Positions 53,253 through 61,531 of a stretch of DNA of 64,000 nt are shown here, piece by piece. The stretch's first letter is position 1; each line of letters opens with the position of its first letter. The stretch is from Galactobacter caseinivorans (GTDB taxonomy: Bacteria > Actinomycetota > Actinomycetes > Actinomycetales > Micrococcaceae): the NCBI RefSeq assembly GCF_003640665.1, contig NZ_QQXL01000001.1, forward strand, positions 434,001 to 498,000, read 5' to 3'. Position numbers and translations under genes: made by a program. The notes below the pieces were generated by a model, which saw only the letters and a list, made by a program, of their open reading frames with translations, had not been told where the DNA came from and searched no databases.

Positions 53253-54593
53253 ATGGATCGTCAGCAAGAGTTCGTCCTGCGCACCATCGAGGAGCGCGAC
53301 GTACGCTTTGTGCGCTTGTGGTTCACCGACGTCGTCGGCTCACTGAAGTCGGTGGCGCTGGCACCGGCAGAGGTTGAGGGAGCTTTCGCGGAGGGCCTGG
53401 GTTTTGACGGCTCATCCATCGAGGGGCTCTCGCGGATCTCTGAGTCCGACATGCTGTTGCGCCCGGATCCCTCCACCTTCCAAATCTTGCCGTGGCGCGG
53501 CGAGGTGGAACCCACCAGCCGCATGTTCTGCGACATTCTGACCCCGGATGGGGACGCCTCCCCGGCGGACCCTCGCCATGTGCTCAAGCGCCAGCTGAAC
53601 CTGGCAGCTGACCTGGGGTTCACCTGCTACACCCACCCAGAGGTGGAGTTCTACCTGCTCAAGAGCGATGAGCTTGGCGCCAACGGCAAGCCGCGCCCCG
53701 TGGATCAGGGTGGCTACTTTGATCATGTGCCCGGCGGCGTGGGTCAAGACTTTAGGCGCCAGGCCGTGACGATGCTTGAGGATGTGGGGATCTCCGTTGA
53801 GTTCTCACATCACGAGAACGGACCGGGTCAGAACGAGATTGACCTGCGTTACGCGGACGCCCTCACCACGGCGGATAACCTCATGACCTTCCGCACCGTG
53901 GTCAAGGAGGTGGCCCTGCAGCAGGGCATCTACGCCACGTTCATGCCCAAGCCCTTCTCTGAGCATCCGGGCTCTGGCATGCACACCCACTTCTCCCTCT
54001 TTGAGGGGGACAGCAACGCGTTCTTTGAGGCTGGGCAGGAGTATCAGCTCTCCACCACAGCCCGCCAGTTCATCGCCGGGATCCTGCGCCACGCGCCGGA
54101 GATGACGGCCGTGACCAACCAGTTTGTGAACTCCTATAAGCGCATGTGGGGCGGCGGTGAGGCCCCCAGCCACGTGTCCTGGGGGCACAACAACCGCTCC
54201 GCCCTGGTGCGGGTGCCGCTGTATAAGCCCAACAAGGGCCAGAGCGCTCGCATCGAATATCGCGGCATCGACTCCGCCTGCAACCCGTACCTGGCCTACG
54301 CCGTGGTGCTTGGTGCCGGGCTCAAGGGCATCCAGGAGGGCTACGAGCTGGGCCCCGCCGCAGAGGATGATGTCTGGAGCCTGACCACCTCGGAGCGCCG
54401 CGCCCTGGGCCACAACCCGCTTCCGGGCTCGCTCCACGACGCGATGCGCGCCATGGAGAACTCCGAGTTCATGGCAGAGGTGTTGGGGGAGCGGGTCTTT
54501 GAGTCGGTCCTGCGCAATAAGCAGGACGAGTGGGATGCGTACCGCCACGACGTGAGCCCGTTTGAACTGAACCGCTACCTCGGCATGCTCTGA
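53253..54593 (+). CDS. glnA2: Glutamine synthetase type I, GlnA2 (not adenylylatable)
   Basis: 446 residues, the size of actinobacterial GlnA2. It makes glutamine from glutamate, ammonia and ATP. Motifs: GFDGSSIEGLSRISESDM, HPEVEFYLL, HHENGPGQNEIDLRYADAL, MPKPFSEHPGSGMHTHFSL and the ATP-site RIEYRGIDSACNPYLAYA. At the position of the adenylylated tyrosine it reads DDVWSLTTSERRAL, with Trp in place of Tyr, so GlnE should not modify it. glnE starts 2 bases later, the typical glnA2-glnE order. Confidence 0.95.
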   Translation: MDRQQEFVLRTIEERDVRFVRLWFTDVVGSLKSVALAPAEVEGAFAEGLGFDGSSIEGLSRISESDMLLRPDPSTFQILPWRGEVEPTSRMFCDILTPDGDASPADPRHVLKRQLNLAADLGFTCYTHPEVEFYLLKSDELGANGKPRPVDQGGYFDHVPGGVGQDFRRQAVTMLEDVGISVEFSHHENGPGQNEIDLRYADALTTADNLMTFRTVVKEVALQQGIYATFMPKPFSEHPGSGMHTHFSLFEGDSNAFFEAGQEYQLSTTARQFIAGILRHAPEMTAVTNQFVNSYKRMWGGGEAPSHVSWGHNNRSALVRVPLYKPNKGQSARIEYRGIDSACNPYLAYAVVLGAGLKGIQEGYELGPAAEDDVWSLTTSERRALGHNPLPGSLHDAMRAMENSEFMAEVLGERVFESVLRNKQDEWDAYRHDVSPFELNRYLGML

Positions 54594-54595
54594 GC

Positions 54596-57500
54596 GTGTC
54601 CCCCGCGGAAGAGGTGAGCACTCGCGCCCTGTTGGGCGCGGGTTTCCTCGACGTTGAACGGGCGCGGCGCTTCCTCTCTGCCGCCGAGCTGGAGGCCGCC
54701 TCACCCGAGCGCCTGTTGAGAGGTCTTGCCCTGGCGGCTGACCCGGACCAGGCCCTGATGGGCCTGGTGCGCCTGGCGGAGCGCGCGCCGGGCGTGGTGG
54801 CCCTGGCGGACGACGTCATGGCGCACCGCCCGCTGTTCCGCCTCCTGGGTGCCTCTGAGGCTTTGGGGGACTTCCTGGTGCGCCACCCAGGGCACCTTGG
54901 CTTGGTTGCCCTGCAACGCGACAGGGACTTCATCCCTGCCAATGCGCAGGACCTGCGCGAGGAGCTGCTGCTGGCCGTTGGCGCCGACCCGGAGGATGCC
55001 GAGCCGGTGGCTGGCCTGAGCGGCGCCGAGGGGGCAGAGGCCCTGCGCTCGGCCTACCGCGCCGCGCTGGTGGACTGCGCGCTGCGAGATGTCAGCGTGG
55101 CGGATCCGGTGGCCGCCGTGGGCTGGGTGGCCGTGGAGCTGGCGGACCTGGCCGGGGCGGCAGTGGAGGCCGCGCTGGCGATTGCCCGCGCCGAGGTGGC
55201 GGCCGCGCACCCGGAACTCCAGACCTCCGCCGTGCACCTGGCCGTGATCGGCATGGGCAAGTGCGGCGCCCGGGAGCTGAACTACATCTCCGATGTGGAC
55301 GTCATCTACGTACACAGCGTGGACCCGGAGGCCAGCCAGCAGACGCAGGACGCCGCAGCAACCCTGGCCACGGAGCTCGCCAAGGCCACCACGCGCGCCG
55401 TGTCCGCGCCCGGCAAGGAGCCTGCCCTGTGGGAGCTGGACGCCAATCTGCGCCCCGAGGGCAAGGACGGAGCCCTCTCGCGCAGCGTTGACTCCCACGT
55501 GAACTATTTGGAGCGCTGGGCGCGGGACTGGGAGTTCCAAGCGTTGCTCAAGGCGCGCACCATCGCAGGGTGCCGCAGCCTCGGCGCGGAGTATGAGAAC
55601 GCCGTCGGGCCCTATGTTTGGGCCTCTTCACAACGTCCAGGCTTTGTGGAATCCGTGCAGCAGATGCGTTCCCGCGTCACGGATAACATCCCCGCCGCGG
55701 AGGTGGACCGCCAGCTCAAGCTGGGCCCGGGCGGGCTACGGGACGTGGAGTTCACGGTGCAGCTGCTGCAGCTGGTGCACGCGCGCGTGGATGAGAGCCT
55801 GCAGGTGCGCGGCACCCTTCCGGCACTGAACGCCCTGGGCAAGGCCGCCTACATTTCCCGGGAGGACGCGGCGGAGTTCAGCCAGGATTACAAGGTGCTG
55901 CGGCTGCTGGAGCACCGCATTCAGCTCACCCGCATGCGCCGCACGCACCTGATGCCCACGCGGGAGAATGAGCAGCGCGTGCTGGCCAGGGGCGTGGCGG
56001 ATCCGGACGCCATGCAACGCACCTCTGGCGCGGAGCTGCTTAAGTCCTGGCGCAAGGTCAAACAGCGGGTGCGCGGGCTGCACCAGAAGCTCTTCTTCCG
56101 CCCGTTGCTGGCCACCGCCGCGCGGCTGGGGGATGAGGAGGTGCGCCTGAGCCCGGAGGCCGCACAGGCCCGCCTGGCCGCCTTGGGTTACGCGGATCCG
56201 CGCCAGGCCATGCGCCACATCGAGGCCCTCACCACCGGCGTCTCACGGACCGCCTCGGTGCAACGCCAGCTGCTGCCGGTGATGCTGGGGTGGATGGCAG
56301 AGGGCGTGGACCCGGACGCCGCGCTGCTGGGTTTCCGCCGCCTCTCCGATTCCCTGGGCGGCGGCCACTGGTTCCTTGGCATGCTGCGCGATTCCCCGGC
56401 GGGCGCCGAGCGACTGTGCCGCATCCTTGGCACCTCTCGGCTAGTCACGGACCTGCTGGAGGTCTCGCCGGAGTCCACCGCTTGGTTGGGCGATGACCGG
56501 GAGTTGGAGACGGAGTCCTGGGACCGGCTCTGGACGGAGATCTCCTCCAAGCTGCGCCGCCATCAGCAAGATCCCGACGGCGGCATGCGCCTGGTGAGGG
56601 TGCTGCGGCAACGCGAGCAGCTGCGCACGGCGCTGGCGGACGGCGCCGGGTTGCTTGGCGTGGAGGGCGTGGGGCCCGCGCTCGCCGACGCCGACCGCGC
56701 GGCGATCCTCGGCGCGCTCCGAGTCGCGGAGCAGCGCGAGTTTCTGGCCACTCCGCAGCTCACACACCTGCTGGTGGTGGCGATGGGCCGCCAGGGCGGG
56801 CGCGAGATTGGCTACGGCTCCGACGCTGACGTGCTCTATGTCCACGCGCCCACCCCCGGAGCGGATCCGGAGGCGGCACAGGCCCAGGCGCTGCGCCTGG
56901 CTCAGGGCATGGCGCAGATGTTGCAGAAGCCGCTCTCCCCGCCCGTGTTGGGGGAGCGCAAGCTGCAGCTGGACTCGGACCTGCGACCGGAGGGCCGCCA
57001 GGGGCCCCTGGTGCGCACAGTGGAGTCCTACGCCGAGTACTACACGCGCTGGGCGGAGGTCTGGGAGCGACAGGCGCTGATCCGGGCTCGTCCGTTGGCC
57101 GGCTCCGACGAGGTGGCGGCGGCGTTCGCGGCCGTGATTGACCCGGTGCGCTACGAACGCGGCCTGAGCGATCACGACTTGTATGAGATCCGCCGCATCA
57201 AGGCCCGCGTGGAGGGCGAGCGGCTGCCCCGCGGCGCCGATCCCAAGCGCCACCTCAAGCTGGGACCCGGTGGCCTCAGCGACGTGGAGTGGCTGGTCCA
57301 AACACTGCAGTTGCGTCACGCGGGCGAGTACCCAGAGCTGCGCGTGACGGGCACGCTGGCCGCGCTGCGCGGACTCGCGGCCGCCGAGCTGCTGACCCCG
57401 GCGCAGGCCGCGGCGCTGGAAAGCGCCTGGCTGCTGGCCTCGGACGTCCGGGCAGCCGTGGTGGCCTGCACCGGGCGTGCAGCGGACTCGCTGCCGACCA

Positions 57501-57640
57501 ACCGCCAGGAGCTCCAGGCCGTGGCCCAGTGGACCGGCTACGGCAAGGATCACGCCGTGGCGCTGGAGGAGGACTGGTTGCGGATCTCCCGGCGCGCCCG
57601 CGGAGTCTTTGAGGACTTCTTCTACCCGGGCGGCATGTGA
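54596..57640 (+). CDS. glnE: Bifunctional glutamine synthetase adenylyltransferase GlnE
   Basis: 1014 residues from GTG, 2 bases after glnA2. It has two nucleotidyltransferase domains: the N-terminal de-adenylylating one with GMGKCGARELNYISDVDVIY (about residues 219-238) and the C-terminal adenylylating one with AMGRQGGREIGYGSDADVLY (about 729-748). Each is followed by the family box LKLGPGGLRDVEF or LKLGPGGLSDVEW. GSDAD-type metal aspartates are intact in both. The expected target is GlnA1 (62770-64000, minus strand), which keeps the modified tyrosine. The pabB GTG overlaps the stop (GTGA). Confidence 0.96.
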   Translation: MSPAEEVSTRALLGAGFLDVERARRFLSAAELEAASPERLLRGLALAADPDQALMGLVRLAERAPGVVALADDVMAHRPLFRLLGASEALGDFLVRHPGHLGLVALQRDRDFIPANAQDLREELLLAVGADPEDAEPVAGLSGAEGAEALRSAYRAALVDCALRDVSVADPVAAVGWVAVELADLAGAAVEAALAIARAEVAAAHPELQTSAVHLAVIGMGKCGARELNYISDVDVIYVHSVDPEASQQTQDAAATLATELAKATTRAVSAPGKEPALWELDANLRPEGKDGALSRSVDSHVNYLERWARDWEFQALLKARTIAGCRSLGAEYENAVGPYVWASSQRPGFVESVQQMRSRVTDNIPAAEVDRQLKLGPGGLRDVEFTVQLLQLVHARVDESLQVRGTLPALNALGKAAYISREDAAEFSQDYKVLRLLEHRIQLTRMRRTHLMPTRENEQRVLARGVADPDAMQRTSGAELLKSWRKVKQRVRGLHQKLFFRPLLATAARLGDEEVRLSPEAAQARLAALGYADPRQAMRHIEALTTGVSRTASVQRQLLPVMLGWMAEGVDPDAALLGFRRLSDSLGGGHWFLGMLRDSPAGAERLCRILGTSRLVTDLLEVSPESTAWLGDDRELETESWDRLWTEISSKLRRHQQDPDGGMRLVRVLRQREQLRTALADGAGLLGVEGVGPALADADRAAILGALRVAEQREFLATPQLTHLLVVAMGRQGGREIGYGSDADVLYVHAPTPGADPEAAQAQALRLAQGMAQMLQKPLSPPVLGERKLQLDSDLRPEGRQGPLVRTVESYAEYYTRWAEVWERQALIRARPLAGSDEVAAAFAAVIDPVRYERGLSDHDLYEIRRIKARVEGERLPRGADPKRHLKLGPGGLSDVEWLVQTLQLRHAGEYPELRVTGTLAALRGLAAAELLTPAQAAALESAWLLASDVRAAVVACTGRAADSLPTNRQELQAVAQWTGYGKDHAVALEEDWLRISRRARGVFEDFFYPGGM

Positions 57641-59025
57641 GCGCCACCATGCAGGCGGAAGACCTGGCGCGGGTGATCTGGGATCAGGGCCGTGACCTGG
57701 TGTGGACGGAGGATGCCGTCACCGGGTCCGCCTTTGTGGGCACCGGGGAGACCCTGCTGAGCGGTGCCGAGGTGGATTCCCTGCTGGAGAGTTTGATCGT
57801 GGGTCAGCAACCGGAGGGGGCCCCGGCGGACCCCGGGCTCGGGTGGACCGGCTGGCTCAGCTACGAGGGCATGCGCGGGGCGCTTGGCGTGCCCGGATAC
57901 GGCGAGGAGCACGGCGGTCACCGCTTCCTTCACGTGCTCGACGGCGTGCGCTTTACCCCCGACTCCCCGCCCCGGTGGGTGGTCCAAGACTCGGTGCGCG
58001 GCCCCGAACGGGAGCGGCTTTGTGCCGCGGCGCGTCAGCGGTGGGCGGCTGCGCTGACCGCTTTTGCACAAACCGGCCCCGCGCGGTCCGGCCCCGTGCA
58101 AGCTGGCGTTGCGCAGTCCGGCCCCGCACCCGAGGGGCCGCTGGCAGGCGGAGCCCAGCCACCGTCGTCGGGCAAGGTGTTGTGGGCGCACACCCGCGAG
58201 GAATACCTCGGGGCGGTCGCGGATGCCCAGGCGGCCATCGTGGAGGGCGAGGTCTTTGTCCTCTGCCTCACCACCCGCGCCACCGTGGCAGGGGAGTGGG
58301 ACGCATTCGAGACGTTCCTTGCCCTGCGAGAGGCGAGCCCCACCCAACACCTCGCGCTGCTGCGCTTGGGTGAGGTCAGCCTGGTCGCCGCCTCTCCGGA
58401 GCTGCTGCTGAGACTGGACGGTGCCCGCCGGGCACGCACGCACCCCATCAAGGGCACCCGAGCCCGCGTCCCGGACCCGGAGCTTGACGCGCTGGAGGCG
58501 CAGGCGCTCGCCGCGGATCCCAAGGAACGGGCCGAAAATCTCATGATCGTCGACGTGGCGCGCAACGATATGAGCCGCGTGTGCGAGCCCGGCAGCGTGC
58601 GCGTGGAACGGCTCTGGGGCGTGGATTCCTATGCGGGCCTGCACCAGCTGGTGAGCGAGGTCAGTGGGACGGTGGAGCAAGGGGTGAGCGTGGGGGAGGT
58701 GCTGCGATCGCTGGCGCCGGGATGCTCCATGACAGGGGCGCCCAAGCACAGGGCCGCGCAGCTGATCCAGGACCTGGAACCGGTCCCGCGCGGGCTCTAT
58801 TCGGGGTGCTTCGGCACCGTTGGCCCGGGTGGAACGGTGGAGCTGGCCATGGCCATCCGCTGCGCCGTGATGACGGCCGACGCCGCCAGCGTGGGGGTGG
58901 GCGGTGGGATTACCTCAGATTCGGTCCCGGAGCGGGAGTGGGCGGAGGTTCACTTGAAGGCGCGGCTAACTCTGGGGGGGTTGCGCGCATCGAGCCCCGT
59001 GGCAGGGAACGTGGGGGCTGTCTGA
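57637..59025 (+). CDS. pabB: Chorismate-binding enzyme, aminodeoxychorismate synthase component I
   Basis: 462 residues from a GTG overlapping the glnE stop. C-terminal chorismate-binding domain: THPIKGTRARVPDPELDALE, MIVDVARNDMSRVCEPGSVR, GCSMTGAPKHRAAQLIQDLE and GLYSGCFGTVGPGGTVELAM. With SMTGAPK, PabB (folate p-aminobenzoate branch) is preferred over TrpE, but the two are close relatives. Residues about 142-170 hold a low-complexity GP/SG repeat (GPARSGPVQAGVAQSGPAP) between the N-domain and core. No pabA or pabC adjoins. Coupling to glnE may reflect shared use of glutamine. Confidence 0.85.
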   Translation: MSATMQAEDLARVIWDQGRDLVWTEDAVTGSAFVGTGETLLSGAEVDSLLESLIVGQQPEGAPADPGLGWTGWLSYEGMRGALGVPGYGEEHGGHRFLHVLDGVRFTPDSPPRWVVQDSVRGPERERLCAAARQRWAAALTAFAQTGPARSGPVQAGVAQSGPAPEGPLAGGAQPPSSGKVLWAHTREEYLGAVADAQAAIVEGEVFVLCLTTRATVAGEWDAFETFLALREASPTQHLALLRLGEVSLVAASPELLLRLDGARRARTHPIKGTRARVPDPELDALEAQALAADPKERAENLMIVDVARNDMSRVCEPGSVRVERLWGVDSYAGLHQLVSEVSGTVEQGVSVGEVLRSLAPGCSMTGAPKHRAAQLIQDLEPVPRGLYSGCFGTVGPGGTVELAMAIRCAVMTADAASVGVGGGITSDSVPEREWAEVHLKARLTLGGLRASSPVAGNVGAV

Positions 59026-59052
59026 CGGTAGGGCGTCGCCCCGAATCTTTGC

Positions 59053-59470
59053 TTGCTTGCCGCCGACCACGGTGAGCGGGACGCGATCTTGCGCCGCGAG
59101 CACCTGTACTCCTCCCACATGACCGAGTGGCGTAAGGCAGCCGAGGCCGAGCTCGAGCGGACGAAGGCGCTGTTGGACATCTTGGGAAAAACACACGCGC
59201 TCTTGGAGACGCTCTCCGAGAGCAAGGGCATCCAGAAGCCGCGGCAGCGGTGATCATCCCGGCCGTCGACGACATCGCCGAGCATGAACCGACTCCTTCG
59301 CACACACGCAGCGGCGGGTGAGCGTCGCCGCCAGGGCACCCATGCGGCGCGGAAGAAGCCCGAACTGCTGGCCACGGGACCGGGCCAGATCTGGTCATGG
59401 GGCATCACGAGAGTCCGTGGGCCTGTCAGCCGGTGTCGAACGAGAACCCGTATAGCGAGGCCGCGTGGAT
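59053..59470 (+). pseudogene. Relic of an IS3-type transposase
   Basis: Three transposase segments survive in different frames. First, 59053-59253 gives RDAILRREHLYSSHMTEWRK and ILGKTHALLETLSES, an OrfA-like helix-turn-helix and coil with an internal deletion. Second, near 59250-59316 comes PAVDDIAEHEPTPS. Third, about 59320-59420 gives ERRRQGTHAARKKPELLATG and IWSWGITRVRGP, the start of the DDE integrase core, where the first catalytic Asp (normally WSWDIT) is Gly. About 59427-59468 adds QPVSNENPYSEAAW, which in intact enzymes lies much later. The gene is internally deleted, frameshifted and catalytically dead. Confidence 0.75.
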
Positions 59471-60141
59471 CCATCAGCCGTTACCGGAGGCGCTCATACA
59501 GACAGCGTGACGAGCAATGTCTCAGACTGCTTCGCATCTTCCGGAACATGGCAGTCCTCACCTACGTCACGGAGGATCTCGGGTACCAGCAGGCGCCCGT
59601 CGTGGTCGTGGATGATACTGAAAGGACCGCCATGACCGCGAGTAAGCGAGCACCTGGGAGGCCCCGCAGAGATGGAGGGGCCAAGCAGGGGCGCAAGAAG
59701 GTGAGGCTTTGAGCGTGGCCGTGGCGAGCGCAGGTCCGGGGCTGGCCCATCGGCCGCCGTACCTACGTGGCATCGAGCGGGGGACACATCTGTGCAGATG
59801 CCCCTACAGCCGCAGCAGCAAGCGGAGGACCTGGCTGAAGAGTGGGGCCCCACCTTCGGAGAGCTCCTGTTCAATGCGCTTACACCCTTCGTCGGGGATC
59901 CGCACCTGCTCTCCTAGATAAGCACTTACAGCTGGCAAGTCAGGAGGTGAACACCATGGATTCAAGGACTCGGGCTGCCGGAATAAGCGTCGGGAGCTGC
60001 GCCGGCCGCTACTGGACTGCTTGCGACCGTTGCTTTCTGAACTTGATGTTCGTTTCCGCTTCGACGAGCACGTTTTGGGTCATGGATGTTCGAGTGTAGA
60101 TGAATGCAGGTCGGCTCTCGTCAGCGGTGTACGCGGAGCTC
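59471..60141 (+). pseudogene. Degenerate region with frameshifted, unidentified coding remains
   Basis: No intact gene. Protein-like stretches appear in successive forward frames: 59799-59915 (QAEDLAEEWGPTFGELLFNA, ending at a stop), about 59917-59980 (DKHLQLASQEVNTMDSRTRA), and 59922-60179, an open frame without a good start that ends RELRRPLLDCLRPLLSELDV, then FRFDEHVL and ALAKFWARAYRDM before a stop. They could be pieces of one broken protein, since each takes over where the previous stops. I do not recognise the family. 59494-59715 also has an open frame ending in a basic tail (RAPGRPRRDGG) that I cannot support. Confidence 0.35.
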
Positions 60142-60170
60142 TTGCCAAATTTTGGGCGCGGGCCTACCGT
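60142..60170 (+). promoter_or_regulatory. Possible promoter of the secreted-protein unit
   Basis: TTGCCA (60142-60147) and TACCGT (60165-60170) are 17 bases apart, about 80 bases before the ATG at 60248, at the point where base composition drops. The -10 match is weak. Confidence 0.35.
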
Positions 60171-60247
60171 GATATGTAATTAGTGCGTAATCGTCAACCG
60201 TCAGGAGTCACCGGGATCATTATCGGTGTACGGGATTGGAGCTTGAA

Positions 60248-60918
60248 ATGAAGATGAGGAACCTGCTTGTCAATGGGGTTGCTTTAGCTACTCTCATTGC
60301 TACTGGAACGGTGGCCGCCCCCCTGCGGCGGCGGCCTCGCCCGTTGATTCGGATATCTATGTTGTGGATGCCGCAAGTGCAGAGCACATTGACGGCAAGA
60401 CGTTCTACCCACTTCCCACGTCTGCAGAAGATGCGTTGGTCGTGATGCCGGATGTGGCAGCAGAGGCTGGCATTGAGCCTGGTGTTGTAAAACCTCAAGA
60501 TGAGGCCAGGGTTCGGGTCGCTCTAGACGAGTCCAATCGGCGACTTGAGGCGAGATCACCCAACAGTGTTTCTAAAAACACACATGCATCAGCCCTGGCG
60601 TCCTACACCGTAGATTTCAATGTTTGGCCCGTCCAAGAAGTCAGGTCGTCTTGGACATCGGCTTACATTGGTACGACGGCAGCAACCCGCAAGATGTACA
60701 ACTTTTCAGTCAATCAGGGTGGAGCCAGGGTCTCCTTTCAGGGTCTTGGATACTACAAGGGATACAACGGCAGCGACTTCGGGCTCTGGTCAAAATACTA
60801 TCTTATCAACAGCGGTACATCTGGAACGAACTCCGTACCGTGGGGTAACGTTTCAGGCAAGCCCTCGGCCCTCATCAAGAACACAACTCCATATTACGGC
60901 ATTGGACGCTGGAGCTGA
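60248..60918 (+). pseudogene. Secreted protein of unknown function, interrupted by a frameshift in a C6 run
   Basis: The ATG at 60248 has TTGGAG 6 bases upstream and begins a clear signal peptide (MKMRNLLVNGVALATLIATG then TVAA). The frame is lost at a run of six C (60318-60323). With one more C it continues as PPAAAASPVDSDIYVVDAAS and runs to 60918, giving 223 residues. The mature part has an acidic N-half (TSAEDALVVMPDVAAEAGIE) and an aromatic, Gly/Ser/Asn-rich C-half (SWTSAYIG, GLGYYKGYNGSDFGLWSKYY, ending YYGIGRWS), with no cysteine. The layout recalls propeptide plus exported beta-rich domain, as in some bacteriocins, but I cannot assign a family. Base composition is near 50 percent GC, unlike the core genome. 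Either a pseudogene, a phase-variable gene or a sequencing error. Confidence 0.65.
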
Positions 60919-60942
60919 CCCATCAAGGACTAGGGAGGATGA

Positions 60943-61146
60943 ATGAAATTCAATTGGAAACACTGGATCCGAGATGTCGGGGACACCATTAATCGCTTGG
61001 CCGGCCAATCAGTTCCGGATCGAAGCCGTGACGATTACGACTCTGGCCTTTCTTCCGGAGACACCCGATTTCCTGAGCTTCCGTTGCCTCGAAGAGAAGT
61101 GGTAGAGGATCATCCCATCCAAGACGATAGTTCCGACGCGAAGTAA
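60943..61146 (+). CDS. Small charged protein downstream of the secreted protein
   Basis: 67 residues from ATG with GGGAGG 4 bases upstream, 24 bases after the secreted-protein stop. It starts basic and amphipathic (MKFNWKHWIRDVGDTINRL) and then turns acidic and disordered (PLPRREVVEDHPIQDDSSDA). There is no signal peptide, membrane helix or cysteine. A terminator follows directly, so the two genes form one unit. A partner or protective function for the secreted protein is possible but is inference from position only. I do not recognise the family. Confidence 0.6.
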   Translation: MKFNWKHWIRDVGDTINRLAGQSVPDRSRDDYDSGLSSGDTRFPELPLPRREVVEDHPIQDDSSDAK

Positions 61147-61160
61147 GTGTTCCTGCTTTT

Positions 61161-61210
61161 GGGGCGGAGCGCACATAAATATGTGTGGCTCCGTCCCTGC
61201 TTGTTTTAAT
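61161..61210 (+). terminator. Terminator of the two-gene unit
   Basis: GGGGCGGAGC and CACATA on the left (61161-61176) pair with TATGTG and GGCTCCGTCCC on the right (61180-61197), with small mismatches. TGCTTGTTTTAATT follows. Confidence 0.75.
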
Positions 61211-61212
61211 TA

Positions 61213-61263
61213 GGCTCTTCTATCGGTGTTGACCCGCTCTGGGTTTATTGGAGGCTCCTGACC
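61213..61263 (+). mobile_element. Possible ISL3-type element end
   Basis: GGCTCTTC (61213-61220) is the outer part of the terminal repeats I recall for ISL3-family elements. It is preceded by an AT-rich octamer (TTTAATTA), the size of their target duplication. No matching GAAGAGCC end with the same octamer is in the window and no ISL3 transposase is seen, so at most one end is left. Confidence 0.35.
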
Positions 61264-61531
61264 TTGGAAGCGAGAGTGGAGTCATGGGAGCAAAGTGAGG
61301 ATCCGGAGCTTCGGGGCCAGCTCGCGGCCATAGTGGTCGGCGTCGAAGATCTAGAGCTCCTAGAGCTCCTAGAGCAGCTGGAGCAGCTGGAGCCGCTGGA
61401 GGTGGCGCAGGACCAGGATGACGGAGTCTGGGTCTCCCCGAGTGAGCCGCGCGGCACGCCGTAAATTGGGTGACTCGAAACGCTGGCACGAAACCAAGGG
61501 TGCTCCGAAACTGCTCCGACACGGTGCGGGC
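61264..61531 (+). other. Non-genic stretch with a Leu/Glu-coding low-complexity repeat
   Basis: No gene that I can support between 61147 and 61531. At about 61353-61404 a 9-base pattern (CTAGAGCTC, then GAGCAGCTG) repeats and would encode LELLELLEQLEQLEPLE in one frame. That frame (61264-61464) starts with TTG, has no good ribosome site and no other protein-like content. The remainder is probably element debris. Confidence 0.4.

Noticed and set aside
59494-59874. 126-codon minus-strand frame in the island
   Set aside because: Composition is irregular with clustered Cys, Arg and Pro, typical of chance frames; no recognisable motif.
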